From positions 1 through 64,000 of the forward strand of contig JAJYUA010000009.1 in the NCBI GenBank assembly GCA_021792755.1: a stretch of 64,000 bases of DNA. Reading direction: 5' to 3'. This stretch comes from Pseudomonadota bacterium (GTDB lineage: Bacteria > Pseudomonadota > Gammaproteobacteria > Steroidobacterales > Steroidobacteraceae). Positions 35,717-43,057 of the stretch are shown here, piece after piece; the stretch's first letter is position 1, and each line of letters opens with the position of its first letter. Both the position numbers and the translations under genes were made by a program. A model generated the notes under the pieces. That model saw only the letters and a program-made list of their open reading frames with translations, searched no databases and was not told the origin of the DNA.

Positions 35717-36597
35717 CGCCACCACAGCGCAAATCCCCAGGCCACCGTCATGATGGCCACCGCCGCGAGCCCCGCCAGCCACTGCCGCACCCGGGGAAGG
35801 CGCCGCTCCATGGCCGGCCGGGCGGCCGCCCACCCGAGCACCACGCCGAAGCCGAAGCCCAACAGATGCGCCATCACATCGGTGTGCTTGCCGGCGGTGC
35901 CCAGCCAGGCGAGCAGGATCACTCCGGCGCCGAGCGGCCCCCAGCGCCGCAGCCAGCCCTGCGCGCCCGCCTTTTCGCGCCGCCACGTGTGCGCCGCCAT
36001 CAAGCCGAGCGCGGTGAACACCGCGGTCGAGGCGCCGGCGGAGCGATACCAGGGAGGGGCGATGAAACCTTCCAACAGGTTGGCCAGCCCCGCGCCCACG
36101 ACGATGAGCAACCAGGCGGTGCCGGCCCCGAGCTGGCGGGCGGCGAGGTACCCGAACCAGATGCCCGCGATGAGGTTGCCGGCGAGGTGCGGGCCGCTCA
36201 GGTGCAGCGTGAGCGAGGTCCACGCGCGCCACCACTGGCCGCTCCGTACGCCCGCCCCGTACATATCGCCCCTCGCAAAGGCGTCCAGGCGCACCAGGCC
36301 GTTGGAGATCATGTAGGCGACGCCAAACAGCCATGCCGCGTAGAGCAGGCACCCCACCCACGCGTTGCGATAGAGTGATCGGACCGGCGCGGGCGGCTCC
36401 GGCCCGGCGTTCTCGGCCTCGTACTCGCGCAGCTCTGCCGCCGCCCGGGACACGTCCGCCTCGCCCACCTGCACCAGAAACTGTCCGTCGTATTCGAGCA
36501 CCCGGCTCGCGATGCCGACGGCCGCGAGCACGAAGGAGCGCTCCTCGCAGCCCGCACGGCCGCGGGAACGGTAGACCTCAACCTCGGGCTCCCTCAC
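35713..36597 (-). CDS. Rhomboid family intramembrane serine protease
   Basis: A 294-residue protein. About 75 N-terminal cytosolic residues (VLEYDGQFLVQVGEADVSRA) precede a rhomboid membrane domain. HLAGNLIAGIWFGYLAARQLG marks the conserved His/Asn helix, the catalytic Ser is in SAGASTAVFTALG (GAST instead of the canonical GASG), and the catalytic His is in DVMAHLLGFGFGVVLGW. The protease would cleave single-span substrates within the membrane. GTG 36597 is inferred: sequence before it reads as noncoding in this frame, and GTGA overlaps the stop of a probable small upstream gene. The substrate is unknown. Confidence 0.85.
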   Translation of the reverse strand: MREPEVEVYRSRGRAGCEERSFVLAAVGIASRVLEYDGQFLVQVGEADVSRAAAELREYEAENAGPEPPAPVRSLYRNAWVGCLLYAAWLFGVAYMISNGLVRLDAFARGDMYGAGVRSGQWWRAWTSLTLHLSGPHLAGNLIAGIWFGYLAARQLGAGTAWLLIVVGAGLANLLEGFIAPPWYRSAGASTAVFTALGLMAAHTWRREKAGAQGWLRRWGPLGAGVILLAWLGTAGKHTDVMAHLLGFGFGVVLGWAAARPAMERRLPRVRQWLAGLAAVAIMTVAWGFALWWR

Positions 36598-36848
36598 CGG
36601 ACCATGCCTCGCAGATGCAGCGCCATCGGCGTCGCGCCGACCTGCCGCGCCACGATCTCGCCGATCGCGGCACACGAGGGCCGCGGGCCGCTGGCAGGCG
36701 GCAGGCAATGCGGGATACCGTGCTCGCGCGCCCCCCCGGACACCGGCCGGCAGCGCCGTGGCAGCCGCAGCCCGGTGAATCCCGGCAGCGCCAGGCACGC
36801 TGGCGGCGGAGGGAGCGTGCGGATGAGGGCCCTTGACTGACACAGCAT
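36594..36848 (-). CDS. Possible small gene coupled to the rhomboid protease gene
   Basis: An 84-residue frame (starts MLCQSRALIRTLPPPPACLA, ends MALHLRGMVR). I recognise no domain. Three features support it: about 86% G or C at third codon positions, a TGA that overlaps the rhomboid GTG (GTGA, 36594-36597), and a good promoter just upstream (-10 TATGAT at 36866-36861) that would place the transcript start only a few bases before this ATG. It may be a leader peptide or a small Cys-containing protein. The alternative is that it is only the untranslated leader of the rhomboid gene. Confidence 0.4.
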   Translation of the reverse strand: MLCQSRALIRTLPPPPACLALPGFTGLRLPRRCRPVSGGAREHGIPHCLPPASGPRPSCAAIGEIVARQVGATPMALHLRGMVR

Positions 36849-36850
36849 GC

Positions 36851-36910
36851 TTGCCGATCGATCATACCTGTGTAAAGTACGTATGTCCCACGGCGTACTG
36901 CCCGTGGGAC
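36851..36910. promoter_or_regulatory. Overlapping divergent promoters and a 9-bp palindrome between the rhomboid unit and hemN
   Basis: Minus strand: GGGACA (36889-36884), 17 bases, TATGAT (36866-36861), firing toward the rhomboid unit. Plus strand: TTGCCG (36851-36856), 16 bases, TAAAGT (36873-36878), firing toward hemN. A perfect inverted repeat GTCCCACGG/CCGTGGGAC (36885-36893 and 36902-36910) overlaps the reverse -35 and the forward start point. This is a good place for a regulator that controls both directions, or a hairpin in the hemN leader. Confidence 0.5.
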
Positions 36911-36951
36911 GCTGACTTAACGCAGCACAGCGCCGGACCCGGCGCACTTCC

Positions 36952-38346
36952 ATGAACGATACCCTTGCATTCGACCGCGAGCTCCTGCGCCGCTATGACC
37001 GGCCCGGACCGCGCTACACCTCCTATCCGACGGCGCCGCAGTTTCAGCCGTCCTTCGGCGCCGGGCAGCTGCGCGGGCACATCCGGCTGAGCAACGCCGG
37101 CGCCCGGGCGCTGTCGATCTACGCACACATGCCATTCTGCCTCGGCCCGTGCTTCTACTGCGGCTGCAACCGGGTCATCACGCGCGATGCGGCCCGGGGC
37201 GAGCGCTATCTCGAGCGGCTGCTCTCGGAGGTGGCGCTGGTCGGACCGCTGTTCGACCACGGCCGCGAGGTGCTGCAGGTGCATCTCGGCGGCGGCACGC
37301 CCAATTTCTTCACCCCGGCGCAGATCGGCCGGCTGCTCGATGCCCTGGCGCGGCAGTTTCACTTGAGTTCCCGTGCGCAGCGGGATTTCTCCATCGAGCT
37401 CGATCCGCGCACGGTGCGTGACGGCGATATCGCCGCGCTCGCCGGACTCGGATTCAACCGCGCCAGTCTCGGCGTGCAGGACTTTGACCCGCAGGTGCAG
37501 CGGGCGGTCAATCGCATTCAGACGGTGGAGCAGACTCTGGCCGTCATCGAGGCGTGCCGCGCGAACGGCATGCGCTCGGTCAACGTCGATCTGATCTACG
37601 GCCTGCCGCTGCAGACTCCCGAGGGATTCGGCGAGACCCTGCGCACCGTCACCGAGGCCCGGCCCGACCGGCTGGCGGTCTACGGCTACGCGCACCTGCC
37701 GGAGATCTTCAAGCCCCAGCGCCAGCTCGATACCACCTTCCTGCCCCACCCGGGGACGCGCATCGCGCTGCTGAAGCTGGCCATCGAGCGGCTCTCGGGC
37801 GCAGGCTACCGCTACATCGGCATGGACCACTTCGCGCTGCCGCAGGACGATCTCGCCCGCGCCCAGGATGCCGGCGGACTGCATCGCAACTTCATGGGCT
37901 ATACCACCCATGCCGACTGCGACCTGCTCGGCCTCGGCGTCAGCGCCATCAGCCACATCGGCGCGAGCTTCAGCCAGAACCACCGAGACCTGCCGGGCTG
38001 GGAGGCTGCGATCGACGCGGGCCGGCTGCCCGTGTGGCGCGGCCTCGCCCTCGATGAGGACGACCTTGTGCGGGCCGATGTCATCCAGGGGCTGATGTGC
38101 CGCGCGACGGTCGACATTGCGGCAGTCGAGTCGCGCCACCGCATCGCATTCGCCCGCTACTTCTCGCAGGCGCTCGCCCGGCTCCGCCCGCTCGAGGCCG
38201 ACGGTCTGGTCACGATCACACCCGCGGCGATCGAAGCGACTGCGCGCGGGCGGCTGCTGCTGCGCCTCATCGCCATGTGCTTCGATCGCTACCTGGAGCC
38301 GGCGGGCGGGCCGGCCGAAGCGCCGCGGTATTCCAAGGTCGTCTGA
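36952..38346 (+). CDS. hemN: Oxygen-independent coproporphyrinogen III oxidase
   Basis: A 464-residue radical-SAM enzyme of heme synthesis that oxidatively decarboxylates coproporphyrinogen III without O2. The N-terminal RYDRPGPRYTSYPTAPQF and the cluster motif CLGPCFYCGCN (CxxxCxxC with the extra Cys typical of HemN) are present, with HLGGGTPNFF, LGVQDFDPQVQRAVNRIQ and VDLIYGLPLQTPEGF. Length matches E. coli HemN (457). It suggests the host can make heme at low oxygen. A promoter and palindrome lie 40-100 bases upstream; I saw no clear FNR/Anr box. Confidence 0.95.
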   Translation: MNDTLAFDRELLRRYDRPGPRYTSYPTAPQFQPSFGAGQLRGHIRLSNAGARALSIYAHMPFCLGPCFYCGCNRVITRDAARGERYLERLLSEVALVGPLFDHGREVLQVHLGGGTPNFFTPAQIGRLLDALARQFHLSSRAQRDFSIELDPRTVRDGDIAALAGLGFNRASLGVQDFDPQVQRAVNRIQTVEQTLAVIEACRANGMRSVNVDLIYGLPLQTPEGFGETLRTVTEARPDRLAVYGYAHLPEIFKPQRQLDTTFLPHPGTRIALLKLAIERLSGAGYRYIGMDHFALPQDDLARAQDAGGLHRNFMGYTTHADCDLLGLGVSAISHIGASFSQNHRDLPGWEAAIDAGRLPVWRGLALDEDDLVRADVIQGLMCRATVDIAAVESRHRIAFARYFSQALARLRPLEADGLVTITPAAIEATARGRLLLRLIAMCFDRYLEPAGGPAEAPRYSKVV

Positions 38347-38393
38347 ACGCGCTGGATCCGGGCATCGTGCCTTCCGATCCCGGCGGCACGCGA

Positions 38394-38421
38394 TTGACAG
38401 CGCTGACACATCCTTTATCGT
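38394..38421 (+). promoter_or_regulatory. lacI promoter with internal operator-like palindrome
   Basis: TTGACA (38394-38399), 16 bases, TATCGT (38416-38421). The palindrome CAGCGCTG (38398-38405) starts inside the -35 box and resembles the central AGCGCT of LacI-family operators, which suggests autoregulation. A transcript starting about 7 bases after the -10 box would begin at or next to the ATG at 38428, and no SD is present, so the mRNA may be leaderless. Confidence 0.55.
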
Positions 38422-38427
38422 ACTGCC

Positions 38428-39480
38428 ATGAGCAAAGAGATGGGACCGGGGCGGGAGTCCGCCACGATCGAGCGGGTGGCGGATCGTGCGGGCGTGTCCT
38501 CGAAGACGGTCTCGCGCGTCATCAACAACGAGCGCAGCGTGCGCGCCGAAACCCGCACGCGGGTTCTGGAGGCGATCAAACAGCTCGACTACCAACCCAA
38601 TCTGAACGCGCGCGGCCTCGCGGGCGACCGCTCGTTCCTGGTCGGGCTCTTCTATGACAAGCCCGGGGATTATCTCAGCGAGTTCCAGACCGGCGCCGTG
38701 CAGCGCTGCCGGGAAGCGGGCCTGCACCTGATGGTCGAGCCGCTGGAGGTCGCGAGCGCCGACATCGCCCGCGACGTGAGCGCGCTCATCCGGCAGCTGC
38801 GGCTGGAGGGGGTCATTCTCGTGCCGCCCCTCAGCGATCATGCGCTCGTCCGCGACACCTTGGCGGCGGCCGCAATCCCGGCGGTGCACATCGCGCCCCT
38901 GCACGCGCCGGCCGACTCACCCTCCGTGGACACGGATGACCGCGCCGCGGCCCGCAAGCTCACTGCGCAATTGATCGGGCACGGACATCGCCGGATCGCC
39001 TTCATGCTCGGCCGCCCCGACCACCGCGCCACCGAGCAGCGCTACCGCGGGTTCGCGGACGTCATGCACGCGCACGGACTCGCCATCGACCCGCGGCTGG
39101 TGCAGACCGGCAATTTCGAATTCACCGACGGACTCGAATGCGCCCGACGTCTCCTCGAGACCCCTCCGCGCCCCACGGCCATCTTCGCCAGCAACGATGA
39201 CATGGCGGCGGCGGCCGTGTCCGTTGGACGCCAGATGGGGCTTGCTTTGCCGCAGCAGCTCTCGATCGTCGGATTCGACGATGCGCCGGTCGCCACCATG
39301 ATCTGGCCGCAGCTGAGCACCGTGCGCCAGCCGGTCAGAGCCATCGCCCGGATCGCCGCCGACCTCATCATCCAGCACAGGCCGCACCAGCACGGCTGGC
39401 CGCGGCCCGTGCCGCGACCCAGGCTCGATCTGGAGCTCGTGCTGCGCGGCTCGATTGCCCCACCTGCAGCCGCGCTTTGA
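38428..39480 (+). CDS. LacI family transcriptional regulator
   Basis: A 350-residue regulator. The N-terminal LacI helix-turn-helix (about 12-60) reads ATIERVADRAGVSSKTVSRV, with the hinge segment YQPNLNARGLAGDRS. The ligand-binding domain (about 68-335) resembles periplasmic sugar-binding proteins, with DTDDRAAARKLTAQLIGHGH and AIFASNDDMAAAAV. LacI members usually repress transport and catabolic genes until an effector binds. Its reading frame runs toward the TonB receptor of the hydantoinase-type operon, the likeliest target along with itself. The effector cannot be read from sequence. Confidence 0.92.
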   Translation: MSKEMGPGRESATIERVADRAGVSSKTVSRVINNERSVRAETRTRVLEAIKQLDYQPNLNARGLAGDRSFLVGLFYDKPGDYLSEFQTGAVQRCREAGLHLMVEPLEVASADIARDVSALIRQLRLEGVILVPPLSDHALVRDTLAAAAIPAVHIAPLHAPADSPSVDTDDRAAARKLTAQLIGHGHRRIAFMLGRPDHRATEQRYRGFADVMHAHGLAIDPRLVQTGNFEFTDGLECARRLLETPPRPTAIFASNDDMAAAAVSVGRQMGLALPQQLSIVGFDDAPVATMIWPQLSTVRQPVRAIARIAADLIIQHRPHQHGWPRPVPRPRLDLELVLRGSIAPPAAAL

Positions 39481-39719
39481 CAGTTACCGCGTGCATGGGG
39501 CGAGTCCACCGCGATGATCGCTCAATGATTTCACCGGGTTACGCGCCGGCGGCGCTCTCTCGTGTGCTTCAGCCCCCGGCAAGCCGAGCGGCAGGCACGC
39601 CATCGAACGGAAGTGCTGAAAGAGCTCGCCGTCGAGATCGAGACCCCTGCGCAGGCCTCGCCGCAAGTTCCTAATTTAACCCGGGCGGATTCGCATTCAT
39701 GTCTCCAGCAACTGTCAAA
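39476..39719. repeat. 10-bp inverted repeat pair bounding the lacI/TonB receptor intergenic region
   Basis: TTTGACAGTT (39476-39485, covering the lacI stop) is repeated in inverted orientation as AACTGTCAAA (39710-39719). The 280 bases between the two convergent genes contain no gene I can support. A weak hairpin (CTCGG/CCGAG, 39720-39735) could terminate the receptor transcript. The repeat could be chance, paired regulator sites or the ends of a small mobile remnant. Confidence 0.35.
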
Positions 39720-39761
39720 CTCGGATTCGTCCGAGCCCGGAAATTGGACGGCTCCTCGCCC

Positions 39762-41891
39762 TCAAAAATCCGCCGTCACTTCCACGCCGTATGTGCGCGG
39801 CTCGGCCAAGGAGCCGATGTCGTAGGGCAATCCGGTGAATTTGGCCGGATTGTAGTCCTCGTAATACCGCTCGTTGGTGAGATTCCTGCTCCAGAGGTAG
39901 ACCCCCCAAGGCGCAAACTCGACGCCGGCCCGGGCATTCAGCAGATCGAGGGGCTTTTGCACCGCGCGATTGTCGACCTGCCAGTATTCCCTGCCATCGT
40001 GGGTGTAATCCACCCGCAGCGTGCCCTTGTAGCCATTGCCCAGCGGCCGGTCATACTGGAACCCCGCCTTGAGGTTCCAGGGAATGGTTTTCGGCGTGTG
40101 ATTGCCGTCGATCCCCGGAAAGGCGTTGCTCACCGATGAGCTGTCGATGATGTCCGTGTGGGTAGTGCCCAGCCCGGCGAAGACCTGCAATCCGTCGGTC
40201 ACGACCGCCTGCACGCTCAGCTCGAGCCCGCGGATGTGCACACGATTCAGGTTCTGGATGATCTGCGAACCGTTGGTCGCATTGACGAAGAAAAACTGAT
40301 AGTTGTGATCGACGTCGTAATAATAGTCGCCATTGACGATGAGCCGCCGATCGAGCCAACTGGTCTTGAAACCTGCCTCGTAATTGGTGAGTGTCTCGGG
40401 ATGGAAATACTCGGAAAAAGGCGCCGAGATACCCGGCGAGTTGAAGCCGCCGCCGCGAAATCCCGTCGAATAGGTGAGGTATCCGAGCGCCCTCCTCGTG
40501 AAATCATACGTCAGGGTCGCTTTGGGCTCCGGATCCGTCTCGGTCTTGCGCACCACATCTCCAAAGCCCGGATTGGCCAGGTTCGTCTGAGCGACGGTGT
40601 TTGAATCGTAGCGCAGGCCGACGGTGGCCGTGACCCGGCGCGTCAGGTCATAGTCCACTTGTCCGTAAAGCGCCCAGGAGTGGTTGTGATCATCCTCGTT
40701 GCGGTTGATGATCACGTCGGCCGGGTTGTAGAACTGATCCGATCCGATTGGAGTCTCGAAGAACGCCCGGGTCAGCAGGGATTTCGTCGTTTGCTCGAAA
40801 TAGGCTCCGACGATCCAGCGCAGCCGCTGCGCGTTCGGCGAGGCGAGATGGATCTCCTGGCTCGTGATCGCGGTCGACAGGTTCTGCCCCTGCCCCACCG
40901 GCCCCAGAAAGCCGAACAGACCGCCGGGATTGATGATCGGATTGGTGAAGTCCAGAGAGCCGCGATAGTCCTCGGCGAGATTGGTGTATCCCGTCACGGC
41001 TGTCAGGGTCGCAAAGCCCATATCGGCCTCGATCTTGAATGCCAGGTCGCTCACGTGACCGGAGCTGCCGCCGGGATAGTCGCTCTGGGGCGGCCGGATG
41101 TCATTCGGATTGCCGCTGAAGACCACGCTGTCCCACGTCGCGCCTCCCTTGAAGCCGTTGTAGTCCCCGCGCAGATCGAGCGTTAGCCAGCTCGTCGGCA
41201 AAGCAAGCAGCCGCGCCCGGATGGTATCGTCGTGATTGACCGCATCGACGTTCCGGCGTAGGTAGGGATTTCTGATGAGCCCGCCGCTGCCGCGGGCGTT
41301 GCCGTCGATGCTGAAGAGCAGCTTGTCCTTGATGAGCGGTCCGGAAACGCTGCCCGTCGCACTATATGCATCGCCGTTGCCGTATTTCAGGTCGAGATGC
41401 GAATGAAACTGGTTGGTGGGTCCGCGCGTGGTGATGATCATCACGCCGCCGATGGCGTTCTGGCCATACAAGCCGCCCTGGGGCCCCATCAGCACCTGCA
41501 CCTGCTTCACGTTGAACAAGTCCATCAGAAGCTGCTTCTGGCTGTTTTGCGCCACGCCATCGACCACCACTAACATGGGCGGATCGGCGTTGTTGATCTC
41601 GGAGACGCCGCGGATCGTCACGAAGGAATTTAGGAACGTGAATGAGTGCGCCACCGTCACGTTCGGGATCAGATTGAGCGCCTGCTGGGTGTTCGTGACG
41701 CCGGCCGCCGCCAGCTGCCGTCCCGAGAGCGCCATCATCTGTATGGGCACGGACTGGATGTTCTGGGCGCGTCTTTGCGCGGTGACGATCACCGGCTTGA
41801 GCTGCTGGGTCGCAGCGGGCTGCGCGCTGACGGCGATGCCGCTGCACGCGGTGAAAGCAAGGGCCATCAGGCCTGCGACGACGCGATTCAT
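39762..41891 (-). CDS. TonB-dependent outer-membrane receptor in the hydantoinase-type operon
   Basis: A 709-residue receptor if it starts at ATG 41891, which follows GGGGGG and opens a signal peptide (MNRVVAGLMALAFTACSGIA). An alternative ATG at 41963 overlaps the DUF917 stop (ATGA) and would add a 24-residue polar extension; the overlap is a serious argument for it. The plug domain has VIVTAQRRAQNIQSVPIQM, LNLIPNVTVAHSFTFLNSF, MLVVVDGVAQN and GPQGGLYGQNAIGGVMIITT. The barrel ends YGVEVTADF. Being downstream of hydantoinase and DUF917 genes, it probably imports the substrate of that enzyme pair. Confidence 0.9.
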   Translation of the reverse strand: MNRVVAGLMALAFTACSGIAVSAQPAATQQLKPVIVTAQRRAQNIQSVPIQMMALSGRQLAAAGVTNTQQALNLIPNVTVAHSFTFLNSFVTIRGVSEINNADPPMLVVVDGVAQNSQKQLLMDLFNVKQVQVLMGPQGGLYGQNAIGGVMIITTRGPTNQFHSHLDLKYGNGDAYSATGSVSGPLIKDKLLFSIDGNARGSGGLIRNPYLRRNVDAVNHDDTIRARLLALPTSWLTLDLRGDYNGFKGGATWDSVVFSGNPNDIRPPQSDYPGGSSGHVSDLAFKIEADMGFATLTAVTGYTNLAEDYRGSLDFTNPIINPGGLFGFLGPVGQGQNLSTAITSQEIHLASPNAQRLRWIVGAYFEQTTKSLLTRAFFETPIGSDQFYNPADVIINRNEDDHNHSWALYGQVDYDLTRRVTATVGLRYDSNTVAQTNLANPGFGDVVRKTETDPEPKATLTYDFTRRALGYLTYSTGFRGGGFNSPGISAPFSEYFHPETLTNYEAGFKTSWLDRRLIVNGDYYYDVDHNYQFFFVNATNGSQIIQNLNRVHIRGLELSVQAVVTDGLQVFAGLGTTHTDIIDSSSVSNAFPGIDGNHTPKTIPWNLKAGFQYDRPLGNGYKGTLRVDYTHDGREYWQVDNRAVQKPLDLLNARAGVEFAPWGVYLWSRNLTNERYYEDYNPAKFTGLPYDIGSLAEPRTYGVEVTADF

Positions 41892-41959
41892 GTCTGCCCC
41901 CCGGGCTTCTTCGGTGCCATGGTCGGAATGGTTCAAGTGTCGGCTCTGCTCGATCGAGG

Positions 41960-43057
41960 TCATGGTGTTGCGGCTAGGGTCTCGATGGGCACGAACGGGT
42001 GATCGAGCCTGAAGGCCTGCGGTCCGAACACCGCCAGGGCCTCGCGCGTGCGCATCGCAGGCGGCGCGCTCACCCCGAGCACGCTCACGCGCTGGCCATA
42101 GCGCAGGGTCTCCGTCGTGATCGGCTCGGCGGTCTCCCGATCGATCACGACGATGAGATCGGGGACGATGGCGATCACGCGCCCGTCCCGTAGCGCGCAG
42201 AGATTCTCGTTCTGGAAGCGGATCTCGAGGCGCGCCCCCCGGTCCTCGAGCGCCTCGAGCACGCACCGCCCGAGCACCCAGCCTCGCGTCGTCTCGCGCT
42301 CAACGTCGACGATCTTTCCCTCGAAGAGCAGGTGGGCATGACGGTAATAGGCGGTGGTGCGCAGGTAGGCGAGCAACGCCGCGACCGGCTGGCCGACGCC
42401 CCGGCCGGTGGCGATCGCCCGGCCGATCCCGTAGGCCACCGACTGCGTCGCCGCCACGGCGGTGCGCTTCGCCTCGGCACCGGTCATGGGATAGCACGAG
42501 AGCATGGCCGAGGCGCCCATGTGCACCACGAGCGAGCGTCCGATCTGCTCGGCCGCGATCGCCGAGCCTGTCTCGATGATGACGCTCTCGCCGTGCTCAT
42601 TGGCGATCACCATCGGCGTGCAGGCGACGCCGTAGACGTTGAAGGACGCCATCTGGATCGACGGGAAGGCGCGGCCCATTCCATCCGCATCGACGACAGG
42701 CAATCCCCGCATGGCCGCATAGGCGACCGGCAGCGTCGCGTTGATGCCGCCGCACTCGGCCGCGATGATGGCATCCGCACGGCGACCCAGGAATCGCTCG
42801 AGCTTGGAAACCGCCAGATGCGCCTCCTCGAGCGAGAACAGCTTCTCCACGAGGACGGTGGGTGCACCCATGCCGGCGACCGAAAACACCTTGGCATCAT
42901 CCGCCAGGGCCTCGAGCGGCAGCAGCTCCGGCGCACCGTGCATCTCGATCGCGTGCGCGCAGCAGAGCCGCCCGATGTACGGATCACCCCCGCCGCCGGT
43001 GCCGAGGAAAGCCGCCCCGCGCGCAAAGTCCTCGAGCATTGCGCTCTCGATCTTCAT
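41960..43057 (-). CDS. DUF917 family protein
   Basis: A 365-residue DUF917 protein. The N-terminal Gly-rich GTGGGGDPYIGR and ADAIIAAECGGINATLPVAY are typical. In this family the domain occurs beside, or fused to, hydantoinase/oxoprolinase proteins and is thought to be a partner subunit, but its chemistry is not established. Its start overlaps the hydantoinase stop (ATGA, 43054-43057) and its stop touches an ATG of the receptor gene, indicating coupled synthesis. No signal peptide; cytosolic. Confidence 0.88.
   Translation of the reverse strand: MKIESAMLEDFARGAAFLGTGGGGDPYIGRLCCAHAIEMHGAPELLPLEALADDAKVFSVAGMGAPTVLVEKLFSLEEAHLAVSKLERFLGRRADAIIAAECGGINATLPVAYAAMRGLPVVDADGMGRAFPSIQMASFNVYGVACTPMVIANEHGESVIIETGSAIAAEQIGRSLVVHMGASAMLSCYPMTGAEAKRTAVAATQSVAYGIGRAIATGRGVGQPVAALLAYLRTTAYYRHAHLLFEGKIVDVERETTRGWVLGRCVLEALEDRGARLEIRFQNENLCALRDGRVIAIVPDLIVVIDRETAEPITTETLRYGQRVSVLGVSAPPAMRTREALAVFGPQAFRLDHPFVPIETLAATP

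Noticed and set aside
36851-36866. FNR/Anr-type box upstream of hemN
   Set aside because: TTGCCGATCGATCAT does not match TTGAT-N4-ATCAA in either half with the correct spacing.
36594-36953. Longer form of the small frame upstream of the rhomboid gene (119 residues)
   Set aside because: The upstream part crosses the predicted -10 and -35 boxes, so only the start at 36848 is compatible with the promoter.
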